From Prolixibacteraceae bacterium (GTDB lineage Bacteria > Bacteroidota > Bacteroidia > Bacteroidales > Prolixibacteraceae): DNA of 64,000 bases. The DNA lies in NCBI GenBank assembly GCA_003506435.1, contig DOAQ01000016.1:97424-161423 (forward strand). Reading direction: 5' to 3'. The position numbers were made by a program, and so were the translations under genes. The notes beneath the pieces were generated by a model. That model was not told where the DNA came from. It did no database searches and saw nothing but the letters and a program-made list of their open reading frames with translations. Shown in pieces: positions 1 to 8,716 of this stretch. Each line of letters starts with the position of its first letter. The first letter of the stretch is position 1.

Positions 1-141
1 AAACTCGAACCACGAACCGGAAATTGGCTTAATTGCCGGATTCTTAACCTGTACGGATAACACAGATGCAAATAGTTGATTCTGCAACAGCAATGATGCA
101 GATGCCAAACCAGATGCGTGTAAAAAATTTCGTCTATCCAT
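1..141 (-). CDS. Secreted protein, N-terminal 47 residues only (window edge)
   Basis: An open frame on the minus strand begins at the ATG at 139-141 and runs off the left edge of the window. The 47 visible residues start with MDRRNFLHASGLASASLL, a twin-arginine-like export signal (RR followed by a hydrophobic stretch), so the product is probably exported. The mature part begins near NPAIKPISGSWFEF. That SGSWFEF type of start occurs in secreted glycoside-hydrolase-like proteins (DUF4434-type) of Bacteroidota loci, but the visible part is too short to assign a family. It lies downstream of the SusC/SusD genes on the same strand, as an enzyme of this locus would. Confidence 0.6.
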   Translation of the reverse strand, partial: MDRRNFLHASGLASASLLLQNQLFASVLSVQVKNPAIKPISGSWFEF

Positions 142-250
142 AATACGTTTTTTATATGAAATGAGAATGACTACCTATCGACAACAACTTTCAAAAAATT
201 GTATATCAACAGATATTTGTTTTGTAATTAAATACCTTTTTGAAAAAGCA

Positions 251-390
251 AGGCTGTCAAAAAAGCTTGGAATAGGTCATCCCGAACTTGTTTCGGGATC
301 TCATCTTTCTGATCGTCAGACCCTGAAATACCCCGATACTTCGGGGCAGGGTGACGCGAATTGCCGACTTTAGAATTTTTTGGACAGCTT
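251..390. repeat. Intergenic palindromic repeat (HPELVSGS type) bounded by inverted ends
   Basis: Two perfect hairpins stand side by side: ATCCCGAA/TTCGGGAT at 279-299 and CCCCGA/TCGGGG at 331-346. They are enclosed by imperfect inverted ends, AGGCTGTC plus an A-run at 251-264 and a T-run plus GGACAGCTT at 376-390. A short open frame through it (161-373) encodes the tell-tale HPELVSGS peptide, which is a by-product of this repeat family in many bacterial genomes and not a gene. Related single hairpins occur at 36496-36511 and 58187-58200. A MITE or REP-like element is the likely nature. Confidence 0.6.
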
Positions 391-426
391 ATTTTCATCC
401 AGTCATTTTTACCGGGAGAAAAATAT

Positions 427-475
427 CCCCAACTCCTGAGTTTCTCAATTAATCGGGAAAGAACAAGAATTGGGG
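427..475 (-). terminator. Hairpin downstream of the first SusC/SusD operon
   Basis: CCCCAACTC at 427-435 pairs with GAATTGGGG at 467-475 with one mismatch. Read on the minus strand the hairpin is followed by a short T-rich run. It sits about 30 bases past the stop of the IPT/TIG gene, where a partial terminator before the distal secreted gene is plausible. The loop is long, so it may be weak. The rest of the gap 142-505 holds only the repeat described above. Confidence 0.4.
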
Positions 476-505
476 AAATTTATTTGTTACTAATAAAAGG
501 ATTTT

Positions 506-1624
506 TTAATCTTTCAACGAAACCCTGAAATTATCCCATCCCATTGATACCGGCTCACCGGCAGGTGATTGAATGCGAATATTAAATGAGCCTATATAAC
601 CCTTGTTGCCCGTAAAGTTCAGCGGAATGATCCGTTCCAATGGGATTTTAACCGTTTGCCAGGTACCCAGATTTTGAACAACGAGATCGGCGGCTGTAAT
701 TTTAGCAGGATTATGATTCCAATAGTTATAAATATAGAATTCCGTTTTCATGATTGGAATAAGCATATTCAGTTCAAACTTGACTTCATATTTATCCGGA
801 TGATCTTTCATATCGCTGGTGTAAGGAGCACTTGCACTCATCAGGTACGACCAGCCACTTCCTTCGTTCCCAACATTGAGGAATATATATTTCCCCGAGA
901 TTGGTTTTGGATTCGTCCAGGCTCCGACATATTTTGCCCCATCGCTGCCAGTGTATGCTTTATCGTCGAAATTTGTAATTAAAAATTGACGGTCCTGGTA
1001 ATAGCCCGGACATGCTGCCGATACATTGTATTTTTTGTTGATCACTGTAAGCTTAAGATTTTGCTCAACATTTACGGGGACTTTTACTGTTAAGAAGTTA
1101 TTGCCAGCCTGAATTACAGGTTGCTCAACTCCGTTAAACGAAACAACCGTATTGGTTTTATCAACCTCATATAGCTTGAAAAAATCGCCATACATTTTTA
1201 AGGTGTCGCCTGCTTGTGTATATTCGTTAAACATGCCTGTTAGCTTAAGATTAGGAATATTCACACTGAAATTAAATTCAATTTCACCTGATTCAGTGAC
1301 AAGTTTTACCTTGTTTGAAACTTCTTTTGGCATTACAACGGGAATTTGCATATAAAGCACGTTGTTCTCATAATAAACCTCTTGCATATCAACAGAGACA
1401 TCATTAAACATGATCGTTTGAACTGTCTCAAGATTCTCGCCCTGAATAGCTACCCAGTCACCCATGTCTCCGTCAGAGATCGTTGCACCCAATTCTTTTA
1501 GAGGTGAAATTTTTGAAAACGTTGGAGGTCCTGACAGATTATCATCCTCATTACATGAGGTTGCCAGGAACATTGCAGCTATAAATAAAAAGGCTACAAT
1601 TTTTCTAATTTGTATATTTTTCAT
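506..1624 (-). CDS. IPT/TIG-domain surface glycan-binding lipoprotein (SusE/SGBP-like)
   Basis: A 372-residue lipoprotein with a type II signal (lipobox FLATSC, Cys near residue 24), so it is probably anchored in the outer membrane facing outside. The N-terminal half (about 35-200) has the repeating beta-strand pattern of IPT/TIG immunoglobulin-like domains, starting at PTFSKISPLKELGATISDG. The C-terminal half (about 205-372) is a beta-rich region with many Trp and Tyr, ending WDNFRVSLKD, and would be the glycan-binding part. It follows SusD by 33 bases and is the third gene of the locus, the usual place of a surface glycan-binding protein that helps SusD capture polysaccharide. The ligand cannot be read from sequence. 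Function is inferred from position and domain type. Confidence 0.75.
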   Translation of the reverse strand: MKNIQIRKIVAFLFIAAMFLATSCNEDDNLSGPPTFSKISPLKELGATISDGDMGDWVAIQGENLETVQTIMFNDVSVDMQEVYYENNVLYMQIPVVMPKEVSNKVKLVTESGEIEFNFSVNIPNLKLTGMFNEYTQAGDTLKMYGDFFKLYEVDKTNTVVSFNGVEQPVIQAGNNFLTVKVPVNVEQNLKLTVINKKYNVSAACPGYYQDRQFLITNFDDKAYTGSDGAKYVGAWTNPKPISGKYIFLNVGNEGSGWSYLMSASAPYTSDMKDHPDKYEVKFELNMLIPIMKTEFYIYNYWNHNPAKITAADLVVQNLGTWQTVKIPLERIIPLNFTGNKGYIGSFNIRIQSPAGEPVSMGWDNFRVSLKD

Positions 1625-1656
1625 AGTCGTAATAGTATTAATCTGAATCTATTAAA

Positions 1657-3381
1657 TTACCAACCAGGATTATTCATTTCGATGAATGGATTCGTATTTA
1701 CCTCATTGGCAGGTAACGGTAAAAGCAGGTGTCTTTCTTCGCGCCGTTTGATTACGTCTTTTTCATCTACACCAATAGCATTCATTGTTTGGAGGTAAAT
1801 GCCCCAGCGGAGCAGGTCGAACCTTCGGAGGCCTTCGCCGGCAAATTCTTTTACCCGTTCTTCCAGAATGTATGACCTGAATGATTCCAATGTCCAGGGA
1901 GTTGTTTTTGCAATATCTCCAACTTTGGTGCTGTTATTCCGGATATTTAACTTCTCTACCTGAGCAATAGCATCAGCGGAGGGGCCGTTATTTACTTCGT
2001 TTGCAGCTTCGGCATAGACCAAAATAACTTCAGCATACCGGATAAAAGGCCAGTTAAAATCGCTTCGGCTCCCATCTACCGGGGTAGTATAATCGCGGAA
2101 CTTCATCAGTTTCGAGCCATATAAATGTGCATCATACCGAAGAATGTCGGTTGGTTTATAACCATCCTGTCCTAAACGAACTTTAACGCTGTCTTTTGCC
2201 GGATAATAACAATAAAGTAATTTGCCTCCTGAAATAGTAAAAGGATGTCGATGGATTACTCCCCATTTTGCACGACCATCATTTTCATCAAAAAGCTGGT
2301 ACCAGTGATCACGCTGGACATAGTAACCAGAAGAAAGAGTTCCATCGGGTTTATAATACCCCGTATAATCGGAAGCAACATAATTGCTCATTGAATTATC
2401 TCCGGCTAAAGTTTGAAGTGAGAAAATAAATTCACCTTTATTCCGGTTTGTAACCGACCACAATGCTTCCTGGCTTGGGTAGAGGTAAAAATCACCTGAT
2501 TCAATTACTTCTTTTGCTTTATCCATTGCCAGCTTATAGTATTCTTTCGAATCGAAATCCTCATATCCGGCAACCTGCGACTTCTGAAATGTCAGTTTTG
2601 CGGGAACTGGCAAATAAATTTTAGTTCCATTGTCATCTTTTATTGCCCCTGGGCCGCCCATTACTGAAACAGAACCCGATTTCATTGAAGCAGACCCAAT
2701 TGTGGCATACACTTTAGCTAATACAGCTTTCGCTGCACCACTTGAAACGTGGCCAATTTTATATTCAGGATCCTTGGTTGAATACATCGCTGTTTCGGCA
2801 AACTTTAATTCCTCAATAATGTGTTCATAAACTTCTTTGATCGGAGAACGCGGTTTGTAAATATCAGCGCCTTCAGAAATGGATGTTTTATACAGAACTA
2901 TATCGCCATAAAACTGGACAAGGTTGAAATAGCTCCATGCCTTCAGGAACGCGAGTTCCCCCATTGCATTGGCTTTTACTTTTTCATCGATGTCCATTTT
3001 TGAAATCAGGTATTTATGATAGTTCGCACGATGTATTGATTTGTAGTAATTATTATAGAAGTTGAGGTTCGATCCGTCTTCATAAAAATTACCGGCGCCT
3101 AGTGAACCAAATGCCCAAGCAGGACCACTCTGATAGTCACAATCGAAATTTACCACGTTGTGATAATTTCCCCATTCGAAAGAGTAGTGAAGTGTGTTGT
3201 AGGCGCCTGCCACCAGTTGGTCGTAATTTTTGTTGGCAACAAGGTCTTCCCCCGCAATAAATGTATAGGTTTTCTCATCCAGCAGATCGGAACAGGATGT
3301 TGTAAACAGGAAACAAGCAATGATTAATATGCTTCTAAATATCGTTGGCTTCATCTTTTTGCTTTTTATCGTTGAATTCAT
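1657..3381 (-). CDS. susD: SusD/RagB-family nutrient-binding outer-membrane lipoprotein
   Basis: A 574-residue SusD homologue. The lipobox is LFTTSC, followed by DLLDEKTYTF, a typical SusD start. The N-terminal helical TPR-like part contains AYNTLHYSFEWG and the region FLKAWSYFNLVQFYGD, a hallmark of the family. The C-terminal part ends with the conserved run FAGEGLRRFDLLRWG and a final LLPLPANEVNTNP. SusD acts as the lid of the SusC transporter at the cell surface and binds oligosaccharide. The gene lies 5 bases downstream of susC, so the two are co-transcribed. An alternative start at Met10 (3354) would put a shorter leader before the hydrophobic stretch. The sugar target is not deducible. 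Confidence 0.93.
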   Translation of the reverse strand: MNSTIKSKKMKPTIFRSILIIACFLFTTSCSDLLDEKTYTFIAGEDLVANKNYDQLVAGAYNTLHYSFEWGNYHNVVNFDCDYQSGPAWAFGSLGAGNFYEDGSNLNFYNNYYKSIHRANYHKYLISKMDIDEKVKANAMGELAFLKAWSYFNLVQFYGDIVLYKTSISEGADIYKPRSPIKEVYEHIIEELKFAETAMYSTKDPEYKIGHVSSGAAKAVLAKVYATIGSASMKSGSVSVMGGPGAIKDDNGTKIYLPVPAKLTFQKSQVAGYEDFDSKEYYKLAMDKAKEVIESGDFYLYPSQEALWSVTNRNKGEFIFSLQTLAGDNSMSNYVASDYTGYYKPDGTLSSGYYVQRDHWYQLFDENDGRAKWGVIHRHPFTISGGKLLYCYYPAKDSVKVRLGQDGYKPTDILRYDAHLYGSKLMKFRDYTTPVDGSRSDFNWPFIRYAEVILVYAEAANEVNNGPSADAIAQVEKLNIRNNSTKVGDIAKTTPWTLESFRSYILEERVKEFAGEGLRRFDLLRWGIYLQTMNAIGVDEKDVIKRREERHLLLPLPANEVNTNPFIEMNNPGW

Positions 3382-3386
3382 CAGAA

Positions 3387-6300
3387 TTAAAATATTAATT
3401 GCAGTCCCAGACTAATTGTTCGTGCACTTGGATAGGATGCCATGTCAACGCCACGACGTGCAGGATCTCCTCCGAATGTGTTCACATCAGGATCATACCA
3501 TTTATATTTCGTTATTGTAAATAAGTTGGTAACACTTGCTGACACATTTAAAGACTGGACAAATTGGAACGGATTTTTAAACATGTACCCTACATTCAGG
3601 TTTTTCATGCGCAAATACGAACCATTATCCACATACCTGTCTGATGCTTTCATGCTCCGGGTATATGTTCCATCCGGACGTGGCGCAGTTGCATTTTCCC
3701 TGTTGGTTTCAGTCCAGCGGTTGTCATATATAAAACGAGGAATATTTCCTGTGCCGGCTAAATCATATCTTTTGATATTTACATTCAAAATATCGTTGCC
3801 GGAAGTCCCTTGCAGAAAGAAGTTAACCGATATGTTTTTTATTTGGAAAGAATTGGTAACCCCATAGGTGAAATTCGGATTTGTATTGCCAATAATTGCT
3901 TTGTCTCTATCGTCAATTACTCCGTTTTTATCATTATCCTTGTATTTTACCTGGCCAATCATGCTCTTGATCTTTGCATCCGACTCGTTTTTGTAAAGTG
4001 GATTTGATCTCACTTCAGCTTCATTGTCGAAGAACCCATCTTCCTGGTAACCATAGATTAACCCAATCGGCTCTCCATTCCTGCGCAAAAACATACTTTC
4101 CATGCCCCACGCTACATCTGAAAACTGGTCAGCTTCAAGTCCGCTGACCTTATTCCGGTTAAACGAGATGTTGGCGTCAATCTTCCAACTAAAATTTGCC
4201 TGGGATGCAACAATAAAATTACCTGCTATTTCCAATCCTTTATTTTCTATGTTCCCATAATTGGAGGCCATAGAAGAGAAACCGGTACTGGATGGAATAA
4301 ACATATTCTGTAGCAAATCATCTGTTTTTTTGTAATAAAGATCGACTACTAAATTTATCCGGTTTTTCAGTATTGATACATCCAAACCGACATCTCCCTG
4401 CGTTGTTGTTTCCCATTTCAACTTCGGATTGGCTGGCCCTCCCCAACGATCTTCGGCAAAACCACTATTCAAATTACCATTAAACGGGTAGTTTTGTGCA
4501 GTCATTCTTGAACGGGTAGCATACGCACTGATTCCCTGGTTCCCGGTTTGACCATAACTAGCCCGTAGTTTCAAAGCATCAAAAAAGTTAAGGTTTTTAA
4601 TGAATGGTTCATCAGACAAACGCCATGCTAATGCAAAAGACGAAAAGTTTGACCAACGGTTCGTTTCAGAAAACCGGCTTGAGCCATCCCGACGAAAAGA
4701 AGCAGTGAACATGTATTTTTCCAACAGCACATAGTTTACCCGTCCCAGGTATGACATCAGAGAACTCATTCCTTTACTACTGGTGTTTCTATCCTGGTTA
4801 AGGGCGGCATTCATATCGTTTTCTTCCGTCAGATCATTTGGAAATCCTTTAGCGCTCATTGATTTACCGCCATAGTTTACTTTTTCATGAGTCCATGCTA
4901 CAACTGCATCAATTTGGTGAATCTCAGCTATCTTTTTATTAAATTTCAGCATTGATTCCAAAGTCATACTTTCGTAATGATTATCAGCCTGCACCCCGTA
5001 CCCATTGGTTGGTGCAATACCTTCGGCAACCCACCGGTTGTAATATTCATTTCGGGTATTGCTATTGTATCCGTATCCCAGGTTTTGCCGGAATTTCAAA
5101 TAATCGGTAAACTTAATTTCAGCAAATGCAGAAGTAAAAATATTTAATGAGCCAACTTGATTTTTTGCAGTTCGTGTATATAAATAGGGATTTGCAAGTC
5201 CGGTTGAAGTATCTTCTGTATATCCGGAATCTTTTGTTGGATCAAATACTTCACGGGTTGGATTAAAAGCAATTGCTGAAGGTATCACCCCATAACTTTC
5301 GCTATTTGTCCGGGCTAAACGATTAATCGATTTAGTAAAACTTAAATTGTTGCCGACTTCAATCCGATCAGAAATCTTTCTGGAAATATTTGACCTGACA
5401 GTATATCGTTTATAATACGAATTAAAAATAACTCCCTGTTGATCTAAATAACTCCCTGAGAACATATAATGCCCCTTTTCATCTCCTCCCGATAAACTAA
5501 GATTATAATCCGATGTTACAGCCGTTTGATATATCTGATCCTGCCAGTTGGTACCTCCTCCCATATAACCATTTCTATAATCATCCGGACTTGGTAAATA
5601 GGTGCTGTCAGCAATTGTTTCCAACCCTGTGGTCCCATCTTTTATTTTTGTATATGACCAGCGGCCTGGAATAGGATAGGGTAGGTTATTATCAGCAACA
5701 TAGTCTTTCCCATCATACGTGTAACCGTTAATGACCATTTCATTCCGATACTCGGCATACGACGCTGCATCAAGTACCTCAATCTGTTTGACAATTTGGG
5801 ATACCCCAAAATTTGTATTAAACTCAATGTGAGCTTTCGACCTTCCTCCTTTTGTTGTGATCAATACAACGCCATTTGCAGCACGTGAACCATAGATGGC
5901 CGTTGCCGACGCATCTTTCAATACCTCAATAGATGCAATATCCTTTGTGTTAATGAGGCTTAAGGGGTTATTTCGTTGTTTGTCCCCGAAAGCTGACGGA
6001 GCAGGAGCTTCACCTGCACTAAATGGAATACCATCAACAACATAAAGAGGTTCGGTGCTGGTTGTAAATGAGTTTGCTCCACGAATCAGGATATTAACCC
6101 CGGCTCCCGGAGCACCATCTGCCTGCTGAACCTGCACCCCTGCCAATTTGCCTTGCAATGCCTGATTAACACCTACCGGATTGGTCTTTTGTATATCTTC
6201 AACCCGAATAGAAGAAACAGATCCGGTAAGATCTCTTTTCTTAATGCTCCCATAACCAATCGCTACAACTTCATCAATTCCGAACGTTTCTTCTTCTAAT

Positions 6301-6893
6301 TTGACATCTATCGTAGTTCTTCCTGAAACTTCTATTTCTTTTGCCCTCATTCCCACAAATGAGAAAATCAGTGTGCCTTCAGAAGGAACATTAGAAAGTA
6401 AATATTTCCCATCAAAATTAGTGACAATCCCCTGGGATGTTCCCTTCACCAGCACCGTAACTCCCGGCAACGAAGCGCCTGATGAGTCGGTGACTTTCCC
6501 TGCTACGGTTATTTTCTTCTGTTCCTGAGGTACATCGTTTACCAGTACGATCTGCCTGCCATGAATTTTATACGAAACGTCTGTTCCTTTAAATAATATA
6601 CCCAGTAGTTCTTCCAAAGACTTGTCTTTCATATTAACGCTTACTATTCGGTCAACATTAATATCTTCATTTTTGTATAAGAAGAAGAACTCACTTTGAT
6701 CCTCAATATCCCGCAATACTTCCCTGACAGAGATGTTATTCGCGGAAATACTGAGCCGCGTTTGCTGCGAATAGACACTTGCACTAACGTGTACAAGGGT
6801 GATCAGTAAAACAAACAAGGTTAGTTTCATAATACGTAACCATTTAAGCAAGGGATTGTAGTATCCCCCGGCGTTTAACCATTTTTTTTTCAT
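3387..6893 (-). CDS. susC: SusC/RagA TonB-dependent outer-membrane transporter with STN domain
   Basis: A 1168-residue TonB-dependent receptor. In order: a signal sequence (about 20-42), a secretin/TonB N-terminal (STN) domain (about 48-118), a carboxypeptidase-regulatory-like beta domain (about 129-205, with VTVLVKGTSQG and FDGKYLLSNV), the plug domain (about 215-340, with SATAIYGSRAANGVVLITTK) and a beta-barrel ending in SLGLQLIF. The STN domain marks receptors that signal to a FecR-type anti-sigma factor, and the next genes upstream are exactly such a FecR/sigma pair. It imports oligosaccharide with SusD, powered by TonB. Length and domain order are normal, and no frameshift is seen. Confidence 0.95.
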   Translation of the reverse strand: MKKKWLNAGGYYNPLLKWLRIMKLTLFVLLITLVHVSASVYSQQTRLSISANNISVREVLRDIEDQSEFFFLYKNEDINVDRIVSVNMKDKSLEELLGILFKGTDVSYKIHGRQIVLVNDVPQEQKKITVAGKVTDSSGASLPGVTVLVKGTSQGIVTNFDGKYLLSNVPSEGTLIFSFVGMRAKEIEVSGRTTIDVKLEEETFGIDEVVAIGYGSIKKRDLTGSVSSIRVEDIQKTNPVGVNQALQGKLAGVQVQQADGAPGAGVNILIRGANSFTTSTEPLYVVDGIPFSAGEAPAPSAFGDKQRNNPLSLINTKDIASIEVLKDASATAIYGSRAANGVVLITTKGGRSKAHIEFNTNFGVSQIVKQIEVLDAASYAEYRNEMVINGYTYDGKDYVADNNLPYPIPGRWSYTKIKDGTTGLETIADSTYLPSPDDYRNGYMGGGTNWQDQIYQTAVTSDYNLSLSGGDEKGHYMFSGSYLDQQGVIFNSYYKRYTVRSNISRKISDRIEVGNNLSFTKSINRLARTNSESYGVIPSAIAFNPTREVFDPTKDSGYTEDTSTGLANPYLYTRTAKNQVGSLNIFTSAFAEIKFTDYLKFRQNLGYGYNSNTRNEYYNRWVAEGIAPTNGYGVQADNHYESMTLESMLKFNKKIAEIHQIDAVVAWTHEKVNYGGKSMSAKGFPNDLTEENDMNAALNQDRNTSSKGMSSLMSYLGRVNYVLLEKYMFTASFRRDGSSRFSETNRWSNFSSFALAWRLSDEPFIKNLNFFDALKLRASYGQTGNQGISAYATRSRMTAQNYPFNGNLNSGFAEDRWGGPANPKLKWETTTQGDVGLDVSILKNRINLVVDLYYKKTDDLLQNMFIPSSTGFSSMASNYGNIENKGLEIAGNFIVASQANFSWKIDANISFNRNKVSGLEADQFSDVAWGMESMFLRRNGEPIGLIYGYQEDGFFDNEAEVRSNPLYKNESDAKIKSMIGQVKYKDNDKNGVIDDRDKAIIGNTNPNFTYGVTNSFQIKNISVNFFLQGTSGNDILNVNIKRYDLAGTGNIPRFIYDNRWTETNRENATAPRPDGTYTRSMKASDRYVDNGSYLRMKNLNVGYMFKNPFQFVQSLNVSASVTNLFTITKYKWYDPDVNTFGGDPARRGVDMASYPSARTISLGLQLIF

Positions 6894-6971
6894 AAATTTG
6901 CAATTAATAAGTGTTATACAAATCCCGTTAGGGGTTATTTAACCTGATCTCATGTTTGCGCATGAGGTTCT

Positions 6972-6999
6972 AAAGGAAAGTGTTACCGCACTTTCCTTT
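6972..6999 (-). terminator. Strong hairpin between fecR and susC
   Basis: A perfect 11-bp stem, AAAGGAAAGTG at 6972-6982 and CACTTTCCTTT at 6989-6999, with loop TTACCG. It is just past the fecR stop codon (7005) and about 80 bases before susC. On the minus strand only a short T-run follows, so it could end most sigma/fecR transcripts while susC starts from its own sigma-dependent promoter. A run of T follows on the plus strand. A second small stem, CCTCATG/CATGAG, lies beside it on the susC side. Confidence 0.55.
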
Positions 7000-7004
7000 T
7001 TTTA

Positions 7005-7973
7005 TCAGGGTTTGCTAATTTCTACTACGTCTTCGTTGATTTCATATTTCATATCTGATGTTAATGATAATACTTGCAGCATTTCGCGTAAACTTTCGGT
7101 TTTTATAGTGGTGGTGTAGCGTTCGCTGGTATCCAGGTTCCCGTCAACCATAATTTTGACATCGTACCAGCGTTCCATTTTCTTCAGTATTTCAGAAAGC
7201 GGAACATTTTCGAAGCGAAGGATGTTTTCCTTCCACGAGGTATATAATTCGGTATCGACTTTAAACAATTTTGGTATTTTCGATTGTTTTGAGAACTCGA
7301 ATTGTTCTCCGGGACTCAACTTAAATTTCTTATTGAGACCCGAAAGTAAAATATTTACAGAACCTTCTTCCAGTGTTGTGTACAATAAATCATCATCAGG
7401 ATAGGAATACACATTGAATTTTGTTCCCAGCACCAAAACCTCTATTTCCCCGGCATGTACAATGAATGGTTTTTTCTTGTTTTTTGCTACTTCGAAATAG
7501 GCTTCGCCTTCGACAAAAACATTTCGTTGCCGGGCATTAAATGCTACCGGATATTTAAATGTTGTGCCTGAATTAAGCCAGACTTTGGTCCCGTCATACA
7601 AAGTAATAGTCGACTTTTCGCCGTTGGGTACCTTTATTTCGTTGTACACTTCGGAAAGCTGGCTGATTTGTTTTTGCCCAATGAAGTAGAGGGCCCCGGC
7701 CCCAATCAGAAAAGCAAAAACAAAGACGGCTGCATATTTCAGGAATGAATGCAAAGGCCAAACCTGTGACTGTTTTGCAGAAACCTTGTTTGCAAAGAAT
7801 TTTCGGGAATATTGCGGTTTCACTTCTTTTAAACCGGTAAGTACCCAGAGGTTTTTTAGCTCATTGTACTTTCCCTGGTTCGCTTCCGAAGCTTCGATCC
7901 AATCCAGGATTTCGCGCACTTCAATGTCCGAAGTGATTTTCCCTTTGATGTACTGAATTAATTTTTCTTCCAT
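7005..7973 (-). CDS. FecR-family anti-sigma factor
   Basis: A 322-residue inner-membrane signal transducer. The N-terminal cytoplasmic part (about 1-75) has the sigma-binding helical pattern EILDWIEASEANQGKY. One membrane segment follows (about 78-98, LKYAAVFVFAFLIGAGALYF). The periplasmic FecR domain (about 115-225) contains VWLNSGTTFKYP and VEGEAYFEVAKN, and a C-terminal DUF4974-like domain (about 250-322) probably touches the STN domain of SusC. The family holds or activates its partner sigma factor depending on substrate passing through SusC. It is encoded between the sigma gene and susC, a standard cis-regulated transport arrangement. Confidence 0.93.
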   Translation of the reverse strand: MEEKLIQYIKGKITSDIEVREILDWIEASEANQGKYNELKNLWVLTGLKEVKPQYSRKFFANKVSAKQSQVWPLHSFLKYAAVFVFAFLIGAGALYFIGQKQISQLSEVYNEIKVPNGEKSTITLYDGTKVWLNSGTTFKYPVAFNARQRNVFVEGEAYFEVAKNKKKPFIVHAGEIEVLVLGTKFNVYSYPDDDLLYTTLEEGSVNILLSGLNKKFKLSPGEQFEFSKQSKIPKLFKVDTELYTSWKENILRFENVPLSEILKKMERWYDVKIMVDGNLDTSERYTTTIKTESLREMLQVLSLTSDMKYEINEDVVEISKP

Positions 7974-8035
7974 AAACTGAAAGCTTTTGATAGTAGAACC
8001 GGATGAATGTATTTTACCCTAACGCGAAAGGTAAA

Positions 8036-8662
8036 TTATTTTAGAAAAAATAAAATATAAAGAAGCGGAAGGTATTCTTTCAGTTCCTTCCGAAGATGTT
8101 GAAGCGCTTTTGAAATATGGGCTTCCACAGTTTTTATGCTAATCCCGAGTTCGTCGGCAATCTCCCTGTTTTTTTTGTCCTCGTAACGGCTTTTCTCAAA
8201 AACAGTACGTACCGGCAGCGATAATTTTGAAAGGGCTTCATCAACTTTCTGCTGCAACTCTTCAAAAACAAAGTTACTGGTATCGAAACCGGAAAGTGAT
8301 TTGTAATTGATGTCCAATTCGCGGGTTCTCAAATAGTCGTCGTACCGTTGTTTCGACCGTTCTTTGCTGATTTGTTTCAGCGATTTGTTTTTTGTAACCG
8401 TAAACAACCATGCCTGAAGGTTGGTGTCATCCTGAAGGTTCTGCCGGTGTTCCCAGAGTTCGGTAAAAACATCCTGAACAACGCTGTTGGCGGCCTCGGA
8501 GTCCATTAAATACTGGTTGGAAAAATACGCCAGTTTGGGATAGAAAAAGCTGTATAAACCTTCAAATGCAGGTTCATCGCCCGATTTAATTTTCTGCACT
8601 ATTTCCGATCCCTTGTAATTCACCTGTCTTCGATTTATGAAACCATTTGTGAGACGGATCAA
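8036..8662 (-). CDS. ECF RNA polymerase sigma factor (sigma-70 family)
   Basis: An ECF sigma factor of up to 208 residues. Region 2 (about 30-95) contains VVQDVFTELWEHR and the DNA-melting segment AWLFTVTKNKSLKQ. Region 4 (about 135-195) contains NREIADELGISIKTVEAHISKAL, the helix-turn-helix that reads the -35 element. It would direct transcription of the downstream SusC/SusD operon under FecR control. There is no ATG: the longest frame starts with TTG at 8662, and a GTG at 8620 (giving VNYKGSEIVQ) better matches the usual distance to region 2, so the start is uncertain. The fecR start is 63 bases downstream. Confidence 0.92.
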   Translation of the reverse strand: MIRLTNGFINRRQVNYKGSEIVQKIKSGDEPAFEGLYSFFYPKLAYFSNQYLMDSEAANSVVQDVFTELWEHRQNLQDDTNLQAWLFTVTKNKSLKQISKERSKQRYDDYLRTRELDINYKSLSGFDTSNFVFEELQQKVDEALSKLSLPVRTVFEKSRYEDKKNREIADELGISIKTVEAHISKALQHLRKELKEYLPLLYILFFLK

Positions 8663-8716
8663 AAATAAGCAGAAAAATCTTCAGGAACGAAAATTAATTA
8701 AGACTGATCGTTATAC

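Noticed and set aside
161..373. Short plus-strand frame encoding an HPELVSGS peptide
   Set aside because: The peptide is the known translation of a palindromic intergenic repeat; no start signal or conservation as a protein is expected.
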